Below are positions 10,746-24,440 of a stretch of DNA of 64,000 nt, one piece after another. Every line of letters starts with the position of its first letter. Position 1 is the first letter of the stretch. Below the pieces are notes generated by a model. It did no database searches and was not told where the DNA came from. It saw only the letters and a list, made by a program, of their open reading frames with translations. The translations under genes and the position numbers were made by a program. Origin of the DNA: Otis tarda (lineage: Eukaryota; Chordata; Aves; Otidiformes; Otididae); assembly GCA_026413225.1 (NCBI GenBank), contig CM048560.1:16977501-17041500 (forward strand), written 5' to 3'.

Positions 10746-13700
10746 GAAAACAAACCCCACCACATTTCTAGTTGAAAAGAAAAAAAGTGCTACCACGAAC
10801 AAAATTGTTTTCTCCCTTCCCACAGGAAATTTAGGAGAAGAAAAGTTTTCCCATAACTAAAAGGCTTCGCTAGCTTGCTTTTGATCAAGTGACCATAGGC
10901 TTAAATTTATTTGCACTGCATATTTTACTCCCTCTTTCCACCAACCATTTCTACTTCCTTTGTTTTTCTATGTCTGCAATATCCTATTAAGGCAGGCAAT
11001 TAGACCTTAATGCGATAAGAATGGATTATAAAGATTCCTCTTAGCCAAGACGCTGCAAATATCAATTGTTCCACAGACAATCTGCAAAGATCAAAAAGAC
11101 GGCACCATCCTTTTTTCTTCTTCCCCACAGAACCAGTTGTAAGGAGCCCCAGAACCCTTGTAAAATAATGCATAAAGACAATTCAGAAAAGTGCCTCTGA
11201 AGGAATGTATGCAGTCTGAACATACAGACACATTCATTGCCTGCACTAGTTATTCAGTTTCTAAGATTAAGAGAAGTTTAAAACAAACTGAAGGGCGTTT
11301 AACCAAAACATCAGTAGGCTTTGGGATCTAGTAACAGAGGGAAGTTGTCCCTGCTACTGTAGCTGGGAATAGTAAAACTATTGCTAGCTGGGTTTGCAGC
11401 TCCCAGTATGCTGGCTGAGGCACTGCCTCTGGAAGGCTGTAGAGAAGCAGCAGCCCATTTGGAAAAGAGGAGTTAACTCTGCTGCTTTATTCCGTGGGGA
11501 TTATTGTGCTTTGCACTACCTGATCCGCCTCAAGTTACAAAACCAGCTTTAGGTACAGCTCTGACTACAGCTTCTCTTCTCAAGCATCCTGCAAATCAAA
11601 CCCCCAAATTCAGCTAAGCATGGTTTTGCACATTGAGTGCCCCTATTGCCTGAAAAGCTCAAGAATCATTCCACAAAAAAATACAACATAAGTATTTTTA
11701 TAGTGTTTCGCTACTATATGAAATGTTTTGCTACTCCCCTCAGCAATGGAAGGTATCACAGAACATCAAGTACCACCGGAACACAAGGCTCACGGTACCA
11801 GATTCTTCTCAATTACTGCTCAGGGAGATGAGAAACAGACTTAACATAAGAACCTGCACGGATAGAGACATCCGTGTTTTTTTCCCCCACCCAATTAGAA
11901 TGACAAGAATTCCCACTCACTATTTCTTTCCTGAGCATGTGACAATGACAATTTTACCAAATCAATCTGCAAGGTCTGGGTTGGTTTATTTTTGTTTGGC
12001 TACCCCTTGACTGAGCAAATTATTACTTGTCTGGCCTATCTGATATTCCAGGCTAAGCAAATTTCTATGGGATGGGATATTCATCTGTATGATTTGACTT
12101 CCTTGAAATTAATTGCATGGCACCCTGAAGGTAGTATTTTAGAGATGGTGTACCACAAGATGCTCGTGGGTGTAATGGATGATAACTGAATAAGGGAAAA
12201 ACAATGAACACAAAGCTCACAGGAGATTTCCTACAGAGAAAAACATTCCAACTAAGGAACAAGAGTTCCACAATAGCTTTTAATTATAACTAAATCTCAT
12301 TATATAAATATATATGGAAAAATATGATGCTGCTATTGGTTAACATACTTACATGATTAAGGAGGATTATTAGCCCCACTCATACACATTATTTGAGAAA
12401 CAAACAAAACCCAAACAACCCAAACAAAACCCCTCACAACAAATCCATCTCCTCAGTTCCCACATCCCACTGTCAAATTGCACAGCTATAATTTTGGACT
12501 TTCCCTTAAAGGGAAAGGGAATATATATATTCTCTGATACAGACTGTAAATCATTTCCCCAACTAAGGGATCATCATTTTCACAAACAACATTAACCTGA
12601 TTGACAGTGATTTGGTAAACGAAAAATTATCAAAATCTAATTTCTCTCAGACTGCATACAGAAATATTAGGCTTCAGTAAGTTGGAGACAAAAATAAGAG
12701 TCTTGCTTTATATAATCAATGTCAAATTAGTACCCATTTACAAAAATTAAATCTATAAAAAACCTTTTTTTCTTTTTAAAAAAATCTTTAAAAATTCTGC
12801 CCTTCAAAGCTGGGCTTTTTCAGGTTGTGTAACACTCTAACCTACTTTTGGATCCTGCTATTTAAGTGTTTACACGGAATCTTCCTTGTTTACCAGCTCT
12901 TTGAAGGTCTAGTGCTATACACCCCTCCTACACAGACGGTTTTGTAATCAATGTGATATTTAAAAAGCAGTAATAGCGGCCATAATTTCCCTAACAATAA
13001 ACTCAATTCTTGCCTTGCTGTAAATGACTGGAGAGATCTGCGTAAGGATGAGTTTCAAAACAGGAGCCTAGTGCTGTACTTCTGACCAGCTCCCCAAAGC
13101 GCCCAAAGATTATTAACACAATTAACTCTGCGTTTGCCACATGCACAGAAAACGAGCAACTTCCCACTTTGCCTACTGCAGTCCTCCTGAGCAATGCTCT
13201 TACAAGAGGACTGCTTTGACAGAAAGTACGAGCTTCAGTTTTAATTCACATTTATCAGTGTCTTTCAGAATATGGCTTGTCAGTTTTTGATCCTGAAAAG
13301 CTCAGAGATCCTAAGCTGAACATTTAGCAACACTGCTCCCTTCTCACTTTACACAGATTTGTAGCATCAGAGACCATAAAGGGCATGTGAGAAGAGATGG
13401 GAGAAGGAAACAAGAGCAGAGAGGAAAGTGGTCCTTGAGCATGCCTCTGGGTGAGTCTGCAGCTGGTACAGAGCTCAGTATCACAACTGTCTGTGTTACA
13501 ATTCAAGTCAATTACCCACATGTGATTTTACAGTTATAAAACAAACCACTTCACAAGGCAACATGCAAGAAACCAGGAGAAATGACTAACGAAGCTGGAA
13601 CCCAACGGGTAAATACTGAACCTATGCTTTTCATATCTGCAACAGTCCGCAAACACACAGGCATCGGACAGGCAATTTCTCTTGGGAAGAACATGAACCT

Positions 13701-15438
13701 TGCATAGCACAACTGCCTGAACAGAAATCCTACAGCAGAGCAACAGGGACCTTGCAGATAAAGGCAAAGAACATACTTCAGGGCACCTCGGCACACGTGT
13801 TCCAAACCTTACATCGCTGTGACAACCGCTGTTATTTATGAAATACCGATTCACCCTTCTCTTATCCGAGGCAGCGCATCACCAGTGATTGAAGGACCGA
13901 CTCTAATGCTGAGTGATCACATTTCCAACAGCATTTTCTGTTTTACCTAGCCAGACTAGAGCAAAAATAGTGAGTGGACACTTTGTATTTCATTTCACAG
14001 AATTCCTAAAATATACCCAAACCAGTCATCTTCAAAAGACAGCCTAACACGAAGCATTTTTACTCAAGTACAGACACAACCGAAAGTTACTGCAGTTGAT
14101 TTAACCTGTGCTGACATGGTCATACAAAACAATTAAAAGTTACACCATCCAATAAACTCTCACATCTGCTCGTGCTCAAGTGTTAAACGTGTAATCCCTT
14201 TGCCATTTCAAAATCTGCTGTTCCCCTATCTTTTAGCCAGTGGTGTTTCTGCAGTGTTTTCACAACTGCTATCAGAAGTACAGGAACACACAGTAAACAT
14301 CTGGTGCTTCTACTGACCAGAGCACTTTGGGAATTTATCAAGATGCAAAAGCAAGCTGCACCAAAATAAAAGCACATCTGGTAACTCTAGTCCCTAGAGG
14401 CTGCTTTTTATCACTAAAAAAACCCCAGTGATACAATTTTTTTAAAAGTAATTAAAAGGATTGGAAGAGAAAAAGGAAAAAAAAATTCCCTAATTTATAT
14501 TTCCTTTCTAGTTTAGAAATCTGAAAACCAGAACAGTTAAAAATAGTTTAGACCCTGCGATGTTATTTGAATTTGGTTTTACATAAATAAGTCCACATGG
14601 CTACAAAGTTTGTTATATGACATAGCTTGATCTCAGGTAGAGCTGGCACTCAGCGACTCATGCAATTCCTCTGAAAAATAGTCCTGACTGATCCACAGCC
14701 ATACACGCTGCCAGTCTCTGTTTCATCTTGTTCTGGATTCACTTAGAACTGGGGCAACTTCAAAAGCAGTAAGAAATTGAACTTGGCATAGAGCTACTAG
14801 TTTGGTGATTGTAAGCCACAGACCGTAAAGATACAAATCTTATTACAGGATATATTAGTACCTTTAAGCACACACCCTAAACATACCTAAAGAATAGGAG
14901 AGACAGCTTACAAAAGAAAAAGAAACGTGTTGCCGAAGTTTGCGTTGCTGTAGGTTTTAATAGTCTCTCTTAAGGGCAAAATGACCCCTCCACCCTAACT
15001 CATGGTACTGAAGTCTAGGTTTACTTAATTTCTAAACTGTATTCCCATCAGAATGGAAGCAAGTTTACTAACTAAAGAAAATTATTTTCAATTAATACTT
15101 TCATTCTTTTTTATTTTTTATGGACATGCCAGCGACCTTGCACTGGAACATTTACAGCATCCTTACAGAGATCTAGAGCCAAGAGTAGACAAAAAGTTCC
15201 TTTAACTAAAGAACAGGCTCCATTGTTCCCCCCCTGAGCTGGTTCATCTCTTCAGATAGAACAGCAAACAGTGACTCTCGCTGGGTTACACATTAAACAC
15301 AAGTTTTCATACAGAAGATTTGCACACATACGAACTACTGTATTTCAAGCACCCACAGCAACACTTCCACTGCATCCACTAGCTAAACGCAATCTAGAAA
15401 AGGTCCCACTTAAATGAAAACAACAAAAGCAAATTAAA

Positions 15439-15453
15439 ACACACACACACACA
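15439..15453. repeat. (AC)7 microsatellite
   Basis: A short alternating AC tract followed by an A-rich segment. Confidence 0.9.
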
Positions 15454-17036
15454 AAAAACACCACCAAAAGCCTCTCAGTGCACAAGAAGCTACACATAAT
15501 CACCTGCCTCCTGCTCACGTATCAGAGTTCATCTATTTCTGCCAAGATCTTTTCCATGGCAAGAGCAGCAGGAAGGAGCATCAAGTACAGCTAAGAACCA
15601 AGATATGAAAAGCACGCTTTAGGTCCACCTTTCCTTTTACCCACTATGCCAACATAGAGCTGCCTTGATTTAAAAACAATGAAAAAAGGAGGCAAGTTTG
15701 AAGCTCATTAAATAGACTGCATCCTCAGTTTTCAAGCACAGTTTCTCCAGCTTTTTACCGGACAAGTCAAACTATGTTCCTACTTAAATGTCACACAGCT
15801 TCTTCTCTCCCCGGGGAGACTTCCTCACTCCAGGCAAGGACTAGCTGTAAAGCCACGTCACAGAAACCACTCGAGATAACTGCTAAGCAGTCTCCAACTC
15901 CCTCCCACCACCCTGGCCCCCCCACCATGGGCAGACATCGGACAACAGACAGCCTCCTCCTAACACTACCTGCTCTTTACCAGGCAAAGAGATCCTCTGT
16001 GCTTTGGATGTCCTGCCAGATGGGTAACAATGATGATTTCTCATATAAAACTGATTAACAGATGAAGGATAACTTATTAATGTTACTGCATTCCTGCCAA
16101 GCTTCCAATAGCCGAATCTCCAGTGGTTTCATACCAGGAAAAATGCCTGCAGCTGAAGCATTTATCCTCAAAGGGATTTATTTAAGTTTACTATATTTCT
16201 TTTTTCCTCTTCAAAACTTAAGCTGCTTTTTGTAAGAGGTAAGGTATTTACTTAGTCCATCTAGTCCCATAATTGTTTGGTTCAGGGTGTGTACTTCAAT
16301 CTCAGTACTTAAGCATAAAAAGGAATTACGCTGCAACACATTTTGGAGGCTGTTTTGAAGTTTTGCTGATGAGTTCAGATCACCACCTTCCTTTTTATGC
16401 TGTATTTTCTCAAAATTCCATTCAAAACATTGCCTTAAGAATAGAAAGAAGTGTTCCAAAAGACTTGCTGTCTTCTCTGAGATTGCAGCATTCCTGCTCT
16501 AACAAGCAAGCTTTCAGCTCTGCAAAAAGGTTCAGTAAGGACCAATTGTGCTGCTTGCTGCCATTCACCAGCCCCAACAGATCCATACAGCCTCTAATTT
16601 ATATATTTACTATTGCTAAATTTGTATTGTTTGACCCAAACGCTCCAGCTGGAATTGTAACCTCTGCACTGAGGGCTCTCCAGTGGGGAGCAGGCAGACA
16701 ACTCTTGTCCCGGAAAGCTTGCAATCTAGAAGTGATTATTTGTTAGGCAATGACAAGCATGTTTGTGGCCATAACATTCAAAGCAAAAAACTAAAACAGG
16801 CTTCCAGAAAAAGACAGAAGAAGTAGGATAGCAGTATGATTGAAAGTATAATCAAACTTAACATTGTAATGCACTGCTATCTTAAAAGAAGCTTAACATT
16901 ATGTCCAGATAAATCTGTTTACAGTTACGGCATTCCTATATACTTAACCACACTCCACCCCACTGGTTTGAGGATGATGCTGTCTCAAAAATAAGCACTA
17001 AACATAACAGCTCTTGAAACCTACCTTTGCAGTAAA

Positions 17037-17097
17037 ACAGACAGTGAAGCTTTCCTTTCCAGTCAAATCTGTTTTAAGACAGACAAAGAAGCTTTCC
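17037..17097. repeat. Imperfect 42-bp-spaced duplication
   Basis: ACAGACAGTGAAGCTTTCC at 17037 recurs at 17079 with two mismatches in 19 bases, suggesting an old tandem duplication. Confidence 0.6.
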
Positions 17098-17137
17098 GAG
17101 TACGTACTTCACTTCAACTCAAATAAAAAAAAAAAAT

Positions 17138-17161
17138 AAGGAGATATTTAAGGAGATATTT
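17138..17161. repeat. Exact 12-bp tandem duplication
   Basis: The unit AAGGAGATATTT occurs twice head to tail, just after an A-rich run. Confidence 0.95.
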
Positions 17162-18680
17162 TATTCAATCTCATCTGCAGACAGATGCCACTCCTGCTCC
17201 AGCACTTAGCACCTTGCCACGATTACTACAGCCTTCCCTATGCACTCGCAATACTGTTTTTGGCAGCCGCATTCACAGACACGCAGTCATGTACCATGTC
17301 ATCGTCTGTCTGACTTTTACAGCCAACGTGCTACCTGCCTGGATGGCAAATGGGGAAATCCGTCCAGAGGCAGCTTTTCTCACTCTGCAGGCAGCTTCCC
17401 CTTACCCCAGGTGCTCACCATTTGAATTTGTTTTAGCAAGCTACTCATCATTTAAAGCAGCACAATAGTCGCTCACCAGCTGCTACGGAAAGAAAAGAGT
17501 TGCCTTCTAACTGGAGAAAAACAAAACAGTCAGGTTTTGGTGTTGCAATTGTTTCAATACACAGCCAAACTACATAATTTTCACATCCTCCAGCAGGCCC
17601 CAGTCAGGTCCCCAGGAGGGTCTGTGCAAGTGTGGGTTACCAGCAAGGCAAGCTCAAGATGCAGCACTACCGTCATAACAACCTGAGAGAATAAGGGTCC
17701 TTTCCTTCTCAGTCATCTTCTAGCCCCTCCACCAGCACACTAAGACTTCAAAAAACAGGGGAAATTGAAAGTCTGAGCTTGTCCAAGTACATCACAATTG
17801 ATTTTAGAGTCCTGGCTCTCCTTGTGCCTTCCACCACGCACAATGCAGCTCCTTGCTGCCCTGGTGTCCCGTGTAGAACAAGATGGAGGCTCAGGACTTG
17901 CCTAAGGTAAATTGTTCTTTAACATCGTTTCTAGCACTATTTCTATAGGCATGTGTGACAGACAGAGCATCACCTACTCACACACATGAAGCAGGAACAA
18001 TGGAGCAAATGATGCTCCTATCTTGTAAAGCACCAGAAAACACCAGTTCCAGTGCAGTAGCAACGGTGGTAAGAGACAGGACATCCAGTGTTCCCCTCCC
18101 ACAGGCATACAGAGACCTGCTCAGACTCCCAAGCGATCAAGTGGCATGGCCCCTATGGGCTTGCAAACACTCCTCACTTGGAACAGGGTAGCCTGGAGCC
18201 AACCTGCAACTATCAGGAGGCAGCAGGGATTACTTGAGCTCTCAGTTTGCATTTTAAATTGTTGACTCAACACAAAACAAAAACACAAAATGGCCACAAA
18301 TTGCCCACGCAGTGACCTGTATCGCGTCATGGCTGAATGTGAGTAATCTTTGATACACCAGATCTATTCATAAGTTTGACTGGCACTATTTTAACAAGGA
18401 TCTACTCAAGAATGTTAGGACAACTAGCCAACCGCTTTATTTATATGGTCCTGTTATCTCATCTGCACACTTGGACTACTGCCTGCGCATGTGGGTGTAC
18501 AGCAGTAATATACATATGACTACATTCCCATAAGCCATCAGTTAAGAGTTTAGGATTTGTCATGGCCAGACTAAAACATGAATGAAACCATCCATTTAAT
18601 TTATAAGGTTTTGTAACAGTCTGTCTTTGACCAAGAATTATGCATGCCAAATTACGCCTCAAGTACAGTTTTGTTTTGGC

Positions 18681-18758
18681 TTGGTTTTTTTGTTTTTTTT
18701 TTTTTGTTTTTTTGTTGTTGTTGTTGTTGTTGTTTTTTGGTTTGTTTTTTTTTTTTTT
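18681..18758. repeat. T-rich tract with (GTT)n core
   Basis: About 78 bases are nearly all T and G. The core is a run of GTT units at about 18714-18734 flanked by long T runs. Confidence 0.95.
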
Positions 18759-20320
18759 AAGAAAAATGTTATCAAGGCCCAGGACTCTATGATACTTTTT
18801 GTTCTCTTTTGGCTAATCAGCAATTCTAATCTCCGTTTCAAGTTTCTCAAAGGCTAACAATAAAAATTCCTTTCTCTTAGATATAAAACCACCAAGTGAC
18901 TTTGGATTAACAAAATTTAAATTATGCCTTTAAGCCTTCACTGGATTCAGTTTCCCAAGAACAGACTTGCTTTAGGAAGCCAAAGTGAAGGACTGCTCTC
19001 TACCCCCATCCCAAAGCTCGAGATGTCCACACACAGCACCAATTGATCTTGCAGGACAGACCTGAAATGGTATCTTGAAGGAAGCAGGTGATGTGCTACT
19101 GCTGAAAGCTGTAAGTTCCTGCACATGGACACTGCCATTTCCATATTCACAGTGAAGCAGCCTTGGATCACAAGATCTTTGCAGAAATATTGAAGTTGGA
19201 TCCTTGCTTACCACACATAAGCAGGCATGATATGGCTGTCATATTGGGTTTGAAGCCAAGAAAGGGAAGAGCCAGTACAAGAGCTGGGTGTCAGTCAGAC
19301 AGACATAATTCTTTAGGCTTGATGGAAAGTTGCAGCCTTGTCCCAAAGTGGGGCTAATGGCTTCTTGTATTGCTTGCTCTGCTACAAGTAGCAGAGCTAC
19401 TGTTAGGTTAAAGCATTCTTCATATGGCAGACCATTATGGTAACCCTGCTCCTGACTCACTAGGGGCATCCCCTCAATCTCATCATGCCATGCATCAGAT
19501 GCCACTGCCTTTCACAACACTTGCATCGTATGCTCTATGCTCCTTGTGTGGCGCTCAGCTCCTGGGTCTTGGTCAGAGTTCCTTTGTACTCAAACAAAAA
19601 AAAAAAAAAAAATATTTTTGAACAAAGAGCTATACTCTGCTAGCACTTGATATTTATATTGCATAAAATTTTCAATTTCCTCTCTGTATCAAAGCCTTAC
19701 TGCATTACACATTGTGTGATCCTGTCTCAAAAAGATTACAGCCCAAAAAGTCAGTTGAATTGCATCAGATTTCATACTGTGTAATACAGCAGAGTGTTTG
19801 AAGAAGGTAAAGTTTTGAGCTTGACCAGTTACAAAAGCAAGAACCTTTAAGTCTATGCCATGGGCTAGATATGGGAATAAAACTCCTTTTATCTTCTACT
19901 TTAGCAACACTTTGACTACAGGAAAAGTCACAAAGTAAAGACATCCTAAAAAAGTTTGCAAGTATTAGCAGTGTGTTGGAATTATTCCTTAATATGTCAC
20001 TCCATTCTGAAAAGTAATTTAACAAAGATGTCGCTGAAGGACATAAGTTGGCAGGAAATTTTGCTAGTTCCATGTGGGTGTACAATTCACAGATAAGAGT
20101 ATTTCCCTCCAGTTACTGGAACTCTTCCTCAGGGACTGTAGCTGAGATTTCCACATACAGTTAACCCTGGGGATAACACTTCTTAGGGCTCTGCATAGAC
20201 TTACTTGCTGAAGCTGGCTGTATTCCCTGACACTTGCTTTGTCAAATCAAGAGAAACAAGTTATAATAAAGCTTTACTTCCACCCCTAAAGGGAGAAGAT
20301 ACAACTGGCTGTATACGTAC

Positions 20321-20374
20321 AAGACTCCATGACCTCAAAGGTCTTTTCCAACCTAAACAATTCTACAATTCTAA
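20321..20374 (+). mobile_element. CR1-type LINE 3' end fragment
   Basis: The segment carries the hallmark CR1 3' terminus: a GACCTCAAAGGTCTTTTCC block, then CAACCTAAACAATTCT, then a degenerate ATTCTATG-type octamer tail (ATTCTAC, AATTCTAAG). CR1 is the dominant LINE of bird genomes, and 5'-truncated fragments such as this are typical. Only the last roughly 55 bases are convincing. Upstream sequence to about 20290 may also belong to it. Confidence 0.8.
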
Positions 20375-20557
20375 GAAACAAACAAGATGAGCAACTATTA
20401 AGTAGCTTTAAAACAAAAACAAAACCCTCACCAAAAATTAAAACACTCATGGAGGTAAAGGTCAAGAGACTTAGACTACAAGATCTCAAATTATATAAAT
20501 AAGAGCAATAATGCTATTGTGACTCATTTATGAGGGAATCTTTATTGCCTTCAGCTA

Positions 20558-20571
20558 ACAACAACAACAAC
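20558..20571. repeat. Short (AAC)n microsatellite
   Basis: AAC units are followed by two ATC units. Confidence 0.8.
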
Positions 20572-22515
20572 ATCATCAAAGTGTGATGATAGCACGCTTG
20601 AAATTATCCAGTTACATAAAACGATTTATTGCTTCTGAGTTGCTGTTTGTGAATAGCTGCAATTTGGACAGAGATTTGAGTAAAGGTCCTTCTACCTCCT
20701 CACTGTAACACAGACTCAAAAGGAAAGCTTATTAGCAATGAGAAAAACCATAAGCAGATTAATATGAAATAGTCTAACCTGGAAAGTTCGAATTGCATTT
20801 AAGCTTTTCAATTAGGAGCTCTACATCTCTATAGTCCAAGGCAAATGTCAGTAAGGAACCATCAACCAAATTACATCACCACAGCCAGCTACTACAGCCT
20901 TCTCCAATCCGCCTCAGACAGCTGTCATGGTCAAAGCCGCAACAGACCACAGGTCTGATCCGCCAACTCCTAGACAAGGTCCCCCTGCCAACTGTAACAC
21001 CATCTCATCAATCACCCCAGGACAAACTATTTCTTCTTAGTCATTTAAGTCATTGAAAACCCACAGGATATAAAACTATAAATTACTACAACCATGCCAA
21101 AAACCAATACGGCCAAAACATAGCAGCAAAGTGCAGTTATTTCTCTATAGATGAAAGTCAAGGGATTTCCAGTGTTTTCTTTCCTCTAATGCATAAAACC
21201 AAAATGCTAGCAGCATGTTCCTTGGTAGAAGCCCAAAAACCACATAAAAGTCTCAATTTTCAAGATGTCTTAAGAGTATATAACTTATTACTTCCCCCTT
21301 CCCACCCCACAAAGTACAAAAGCAGCTTCAGTTTCCTCTGTGATCCCCTCTGACTCTTGGAACTCCCGTGGGCGGGCAAGAACGCCAAGAGCTACGTATA
21401 CAGCTCGTATTTGGCATTAACTGAACGCCTTTAATTTATGATTTACAATTACATTACAAAATGCACATATACACAAATGTGTCTTACGGATCAAGCCATC
21501 TTTCCACAGTTAGCAAATGATGCAATTTATTCAGTCATCACAGTCCAGATCAGACCAGTGACACTCTAAGACATCACACAAGCAATACAATAGCATGTAC
21601 TGAAGAACTACTGAAAACTCATTTAACAAATAAAATCCATCTCATAAAAAAATCCCATGGGAGTCTTTCACCGCAATGTATCATCTGTGTTTCAGATTCA
21701 GCATTCCAAAATATTCAGCCTTTTCCAACACAAAGAATTTAACTTGTGTTGGAATGACTTACACGCAGGGAAAACACAGCATTCAAACAAGAGCCACAGA
21801 ATACCACTTACCAACTGTGCTTCTTGATGCAGCTCTTAAGGGCTATTTCATGGTATCTACGACTTTAACATTGTGCTTTCCTCTGTTCAAAGGTCCAGTA
21901 CCCCTACCTGATGCTTTGCCAGATTAGTGCTATATTAAACTAGACAGGCAGCCCAGGGAGGTAGGACTGAGCTGTTACTTTTATCCTTGCACAGAGAATC
22001 AAAGGAAGCCCATTCACTGGTCCCATCTTTGGGCCACAAATGGCACCACAAAATAACCAGTCCCACCTACAAAGACAAGGAGGCTAAAATGCTTGATCTT
22101 TTGCATTTGCTCAAGTTTTAAAAGTTTTATTGCATTACCATTCTTTTGATGGTCTTGTTTTAAGACTTCCCCCTTTTTGCAATTCTGCAGATTCCTTTCC
22201 TCTTGGACAGTGCAAAGACATGTGTCACAAGACACATCCAGGAGCAGACTAGTTTTCTTTGACCATGCGCATGTGTTTCTGTGCGGACACAAACAGTGAC
22301 AAACACAGAAGAGCTCTTTGCTCTTTAAGGGACATCTCAGGAGCATATTGAGGGAGACATTGTCAAGAAGTCTGAGCAGCTACTCCCAGTGCTTGGGGAC
22401 CATGAAAGGGAAAAAGCAGTGAAACAACCCTCACAGTTATTACGCCTGTACCTATACCTCCCCACCAATGATTTCTGTCTATTAGTATCTACCAGATGCT
22501 ACTGTCATACACAAA

Positions 22516-23585
22516 TGTTGTGGTTTAGCCCCAGCTGGCAGCTAAGCACCACACCCGCTCGCTCCCCCTCCCCAGGGGTATGGGAGAAAGGAAAAATATA
22601 ACAAAAGGCTCATGAGTCAAGATAAGGACAGGGAGAGATCATTCAGCAATTACCATCAGAGGCAAAACAGACTTGACTTGGGGAAAATTAACTTAATTTA
22701 TTAACAATCAAACCAGAGCAGGACAATGAGAAATATTACCAGATCTTAACACCATCTCCTCCCACTCCTCCCCTCTTAATTTTATTCCTGAATTCCCTAC
22801 CTCCTCCTCTCCAGCAGCACAGGTCGATTCATCACGTGTTATTTCTGCTGCTCCTTCCTCCTCATGGAGAGGACTCCTCACACTCTTCCCCTGCTCTAGC
22901 ATGGGGTCCCCTCCCATGGAAGACAGTCCTCCATGAACTGCTCCAACGTAAGTCCTTCCCACAGGCTGCAGTTCTTCACTATTTGCTCCACTGTGGGTCT
23001 CTTCCATGAGGTGCAGTCTCTCAGGAACAGACTGCTCCAGTGTGAGTTCTCCACAGGTCCTGCCAGGAGCCTGGTCCAGTGTGGGCTTCCCACAGGGCCA
23101 CAGCCTCTGTCAGGCATTCACCTGCCCTGGCATGGGGTCCTGCATGGGCTGCAGGTGGATCTCTGCTCCTCTGTGGACCTCCATGGGCTGCAGGGGGACA
23201 ACCTGCTTCACCATGGGCTGCACCACGGGCTGTAGGAGAATCTCTGCTCCAGCACCTGGAGCACCTCCTCCCCCTCCTTCTTCACTGACCTTGGTGTCTG
23301 CAGAGTTGTTCCTCGGACATATCCTCACTCCTCTGTCCCCACTGCCGCGCTGGGCCTGGCGTGACACAGACAGCCGCCCGGCAGGAGGCCAGGGGCAAGG
23401 CCCACGCCTCCGCCATCTCTCCCTGCGCTGCGGCTTTGTTTTCCCCTTCTTAAATACCTTACGCTGAGACACTACGTTGGCTTGGCCTTGGCTAGTGGCA
23501 GGTCTCCACTGAACAAAGGAGAAGCTTCTAGCAGCTTCTCACAGAGGCCAGCCCTGTACTCCTCCTGCCACCAAAACCCCACACA
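22516..23585 (+). mobile_element. Avian LTR-type repeat (solo LTR candidate)
   Basis: The segment begins TGTTGTGGTTTAGCCCCAGC and ends CCCCACACA, giving TG...CA termini. The flanking five bases (ACAAA on the left, GCAAA on the right) match at four positions, like a worn target-site duplication. The GTGGTTTAGCCCCAGC...GCTAAGCACCAC opening and the later CACTGACCTTGGTGTCTGCAG / CTTCTTAAATAC blocks match an interspersed repeat I recognise from many bird genomes. It contains no retroviral gag, pol or env frame, so it is a solo LTR or non-autonomous element. The family name is uncertain. Its central part is internally repetitive (see next entry). Confidence 0.75.
22915..23265. repeat. Degenerate minisatellite inside the LTR element
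   Basis: Variants of CTCCA(C/T)(A/G)GG, CCATGGGCTGCAGG and CTGCTCC recur every roughly 20-40 bases, for example four CATGGGCTGCA-like copies between 23,140 and 23,235. The overlapping open frames here (up to 153 codons on the plus strand) are products of this repetition, not genes. Confidence 0.65.
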
Positions 23586-24364
23586 GCAAATAAAGTTGTG
23601 GGTGTGCATGTGTGCGCCTGCATGTAATCTTGGGAGGAAAAAAAGGAAAAGGGGGGAAAAAAGTAACAAAGATTGAAATGTTGTAACTCAGTTTAAGAAC
23701 AGAGAGAAACTGTCTCCAAAACAAGTGTCAGGAGGTAGTTAATAAAGGAAATCTGAGACTTTTGTTTGAACAAACACACATCTAGGCCTTACTTCTTCCA
23801 TATCTTAAGTTGCCTTGCTGCATTCCATTCCTCTGTCTTCTTCTGAAGACATCAGTCCTCAAATAAAGACTGTGCATTTTCTCTGCAGATCAATTACTTT
23901 AAATATAATGGAGGGACATTGTACAAGTCTGATCACTGAAAACCTGAATGTTCACACCAGTTTGTTACTCTGATCTATGTATATTCTGTTTGTAGATCAG
24001 CATGCATGCCCTGCAATCAGAGGCACAATGACACATTTTAGCATGCAGGGTGAGTTCTCCCTTTATCACCATCTCTCCTTCGTGCACACACCCTCAGCGT
24101 TCCTTCAGCCAGCACTACACTCCTTCTCGTATTAAATTTAGAAACAGACCTCTGAATCACCAGTTCCTGTTGTTGAAACTAGCTAGAAACAGATGTTACA
24201 GCAAAAGAAGTTTCCTAGTAAACAATTTTAGAATGATCTGCCCACTACGCTGGACCCCATTGTTACAAAATGTTTTTAAACCCTTGAACAAGAGGTTTTA
24301 TAGATTTATACAAAATGAAATAATTTCATCCTCTTTTCATCCTCATTTCATACTCAATCCTTCC

Positions 24365-24440
24365 TAGAATCATATTAATTCTTACTCATAATGGTATCAT
24401 GCAGCAATGAGTTCCAGAGGTTAATTGTCCAATGCAAAAA
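24365..24440 (+). mobile_element. Possible ancient L3/CR1-like LINE remnant
   Basis: The phrase around GAGTTCCAGAGGTTAATTGT, followed by an A-rich stretch, resembles a conserved segment of old amniote CR1/L3 LINEs. Only about 75 bases are similar and this is from memory, so the call is tentative. Confidence 0.3.

Noticed and set aside
22933..23467. Plus-strand open frames of 100 and 153 codons
   Set aside because: They lie wholly inside the LTR-type repeat and its minisatellite.
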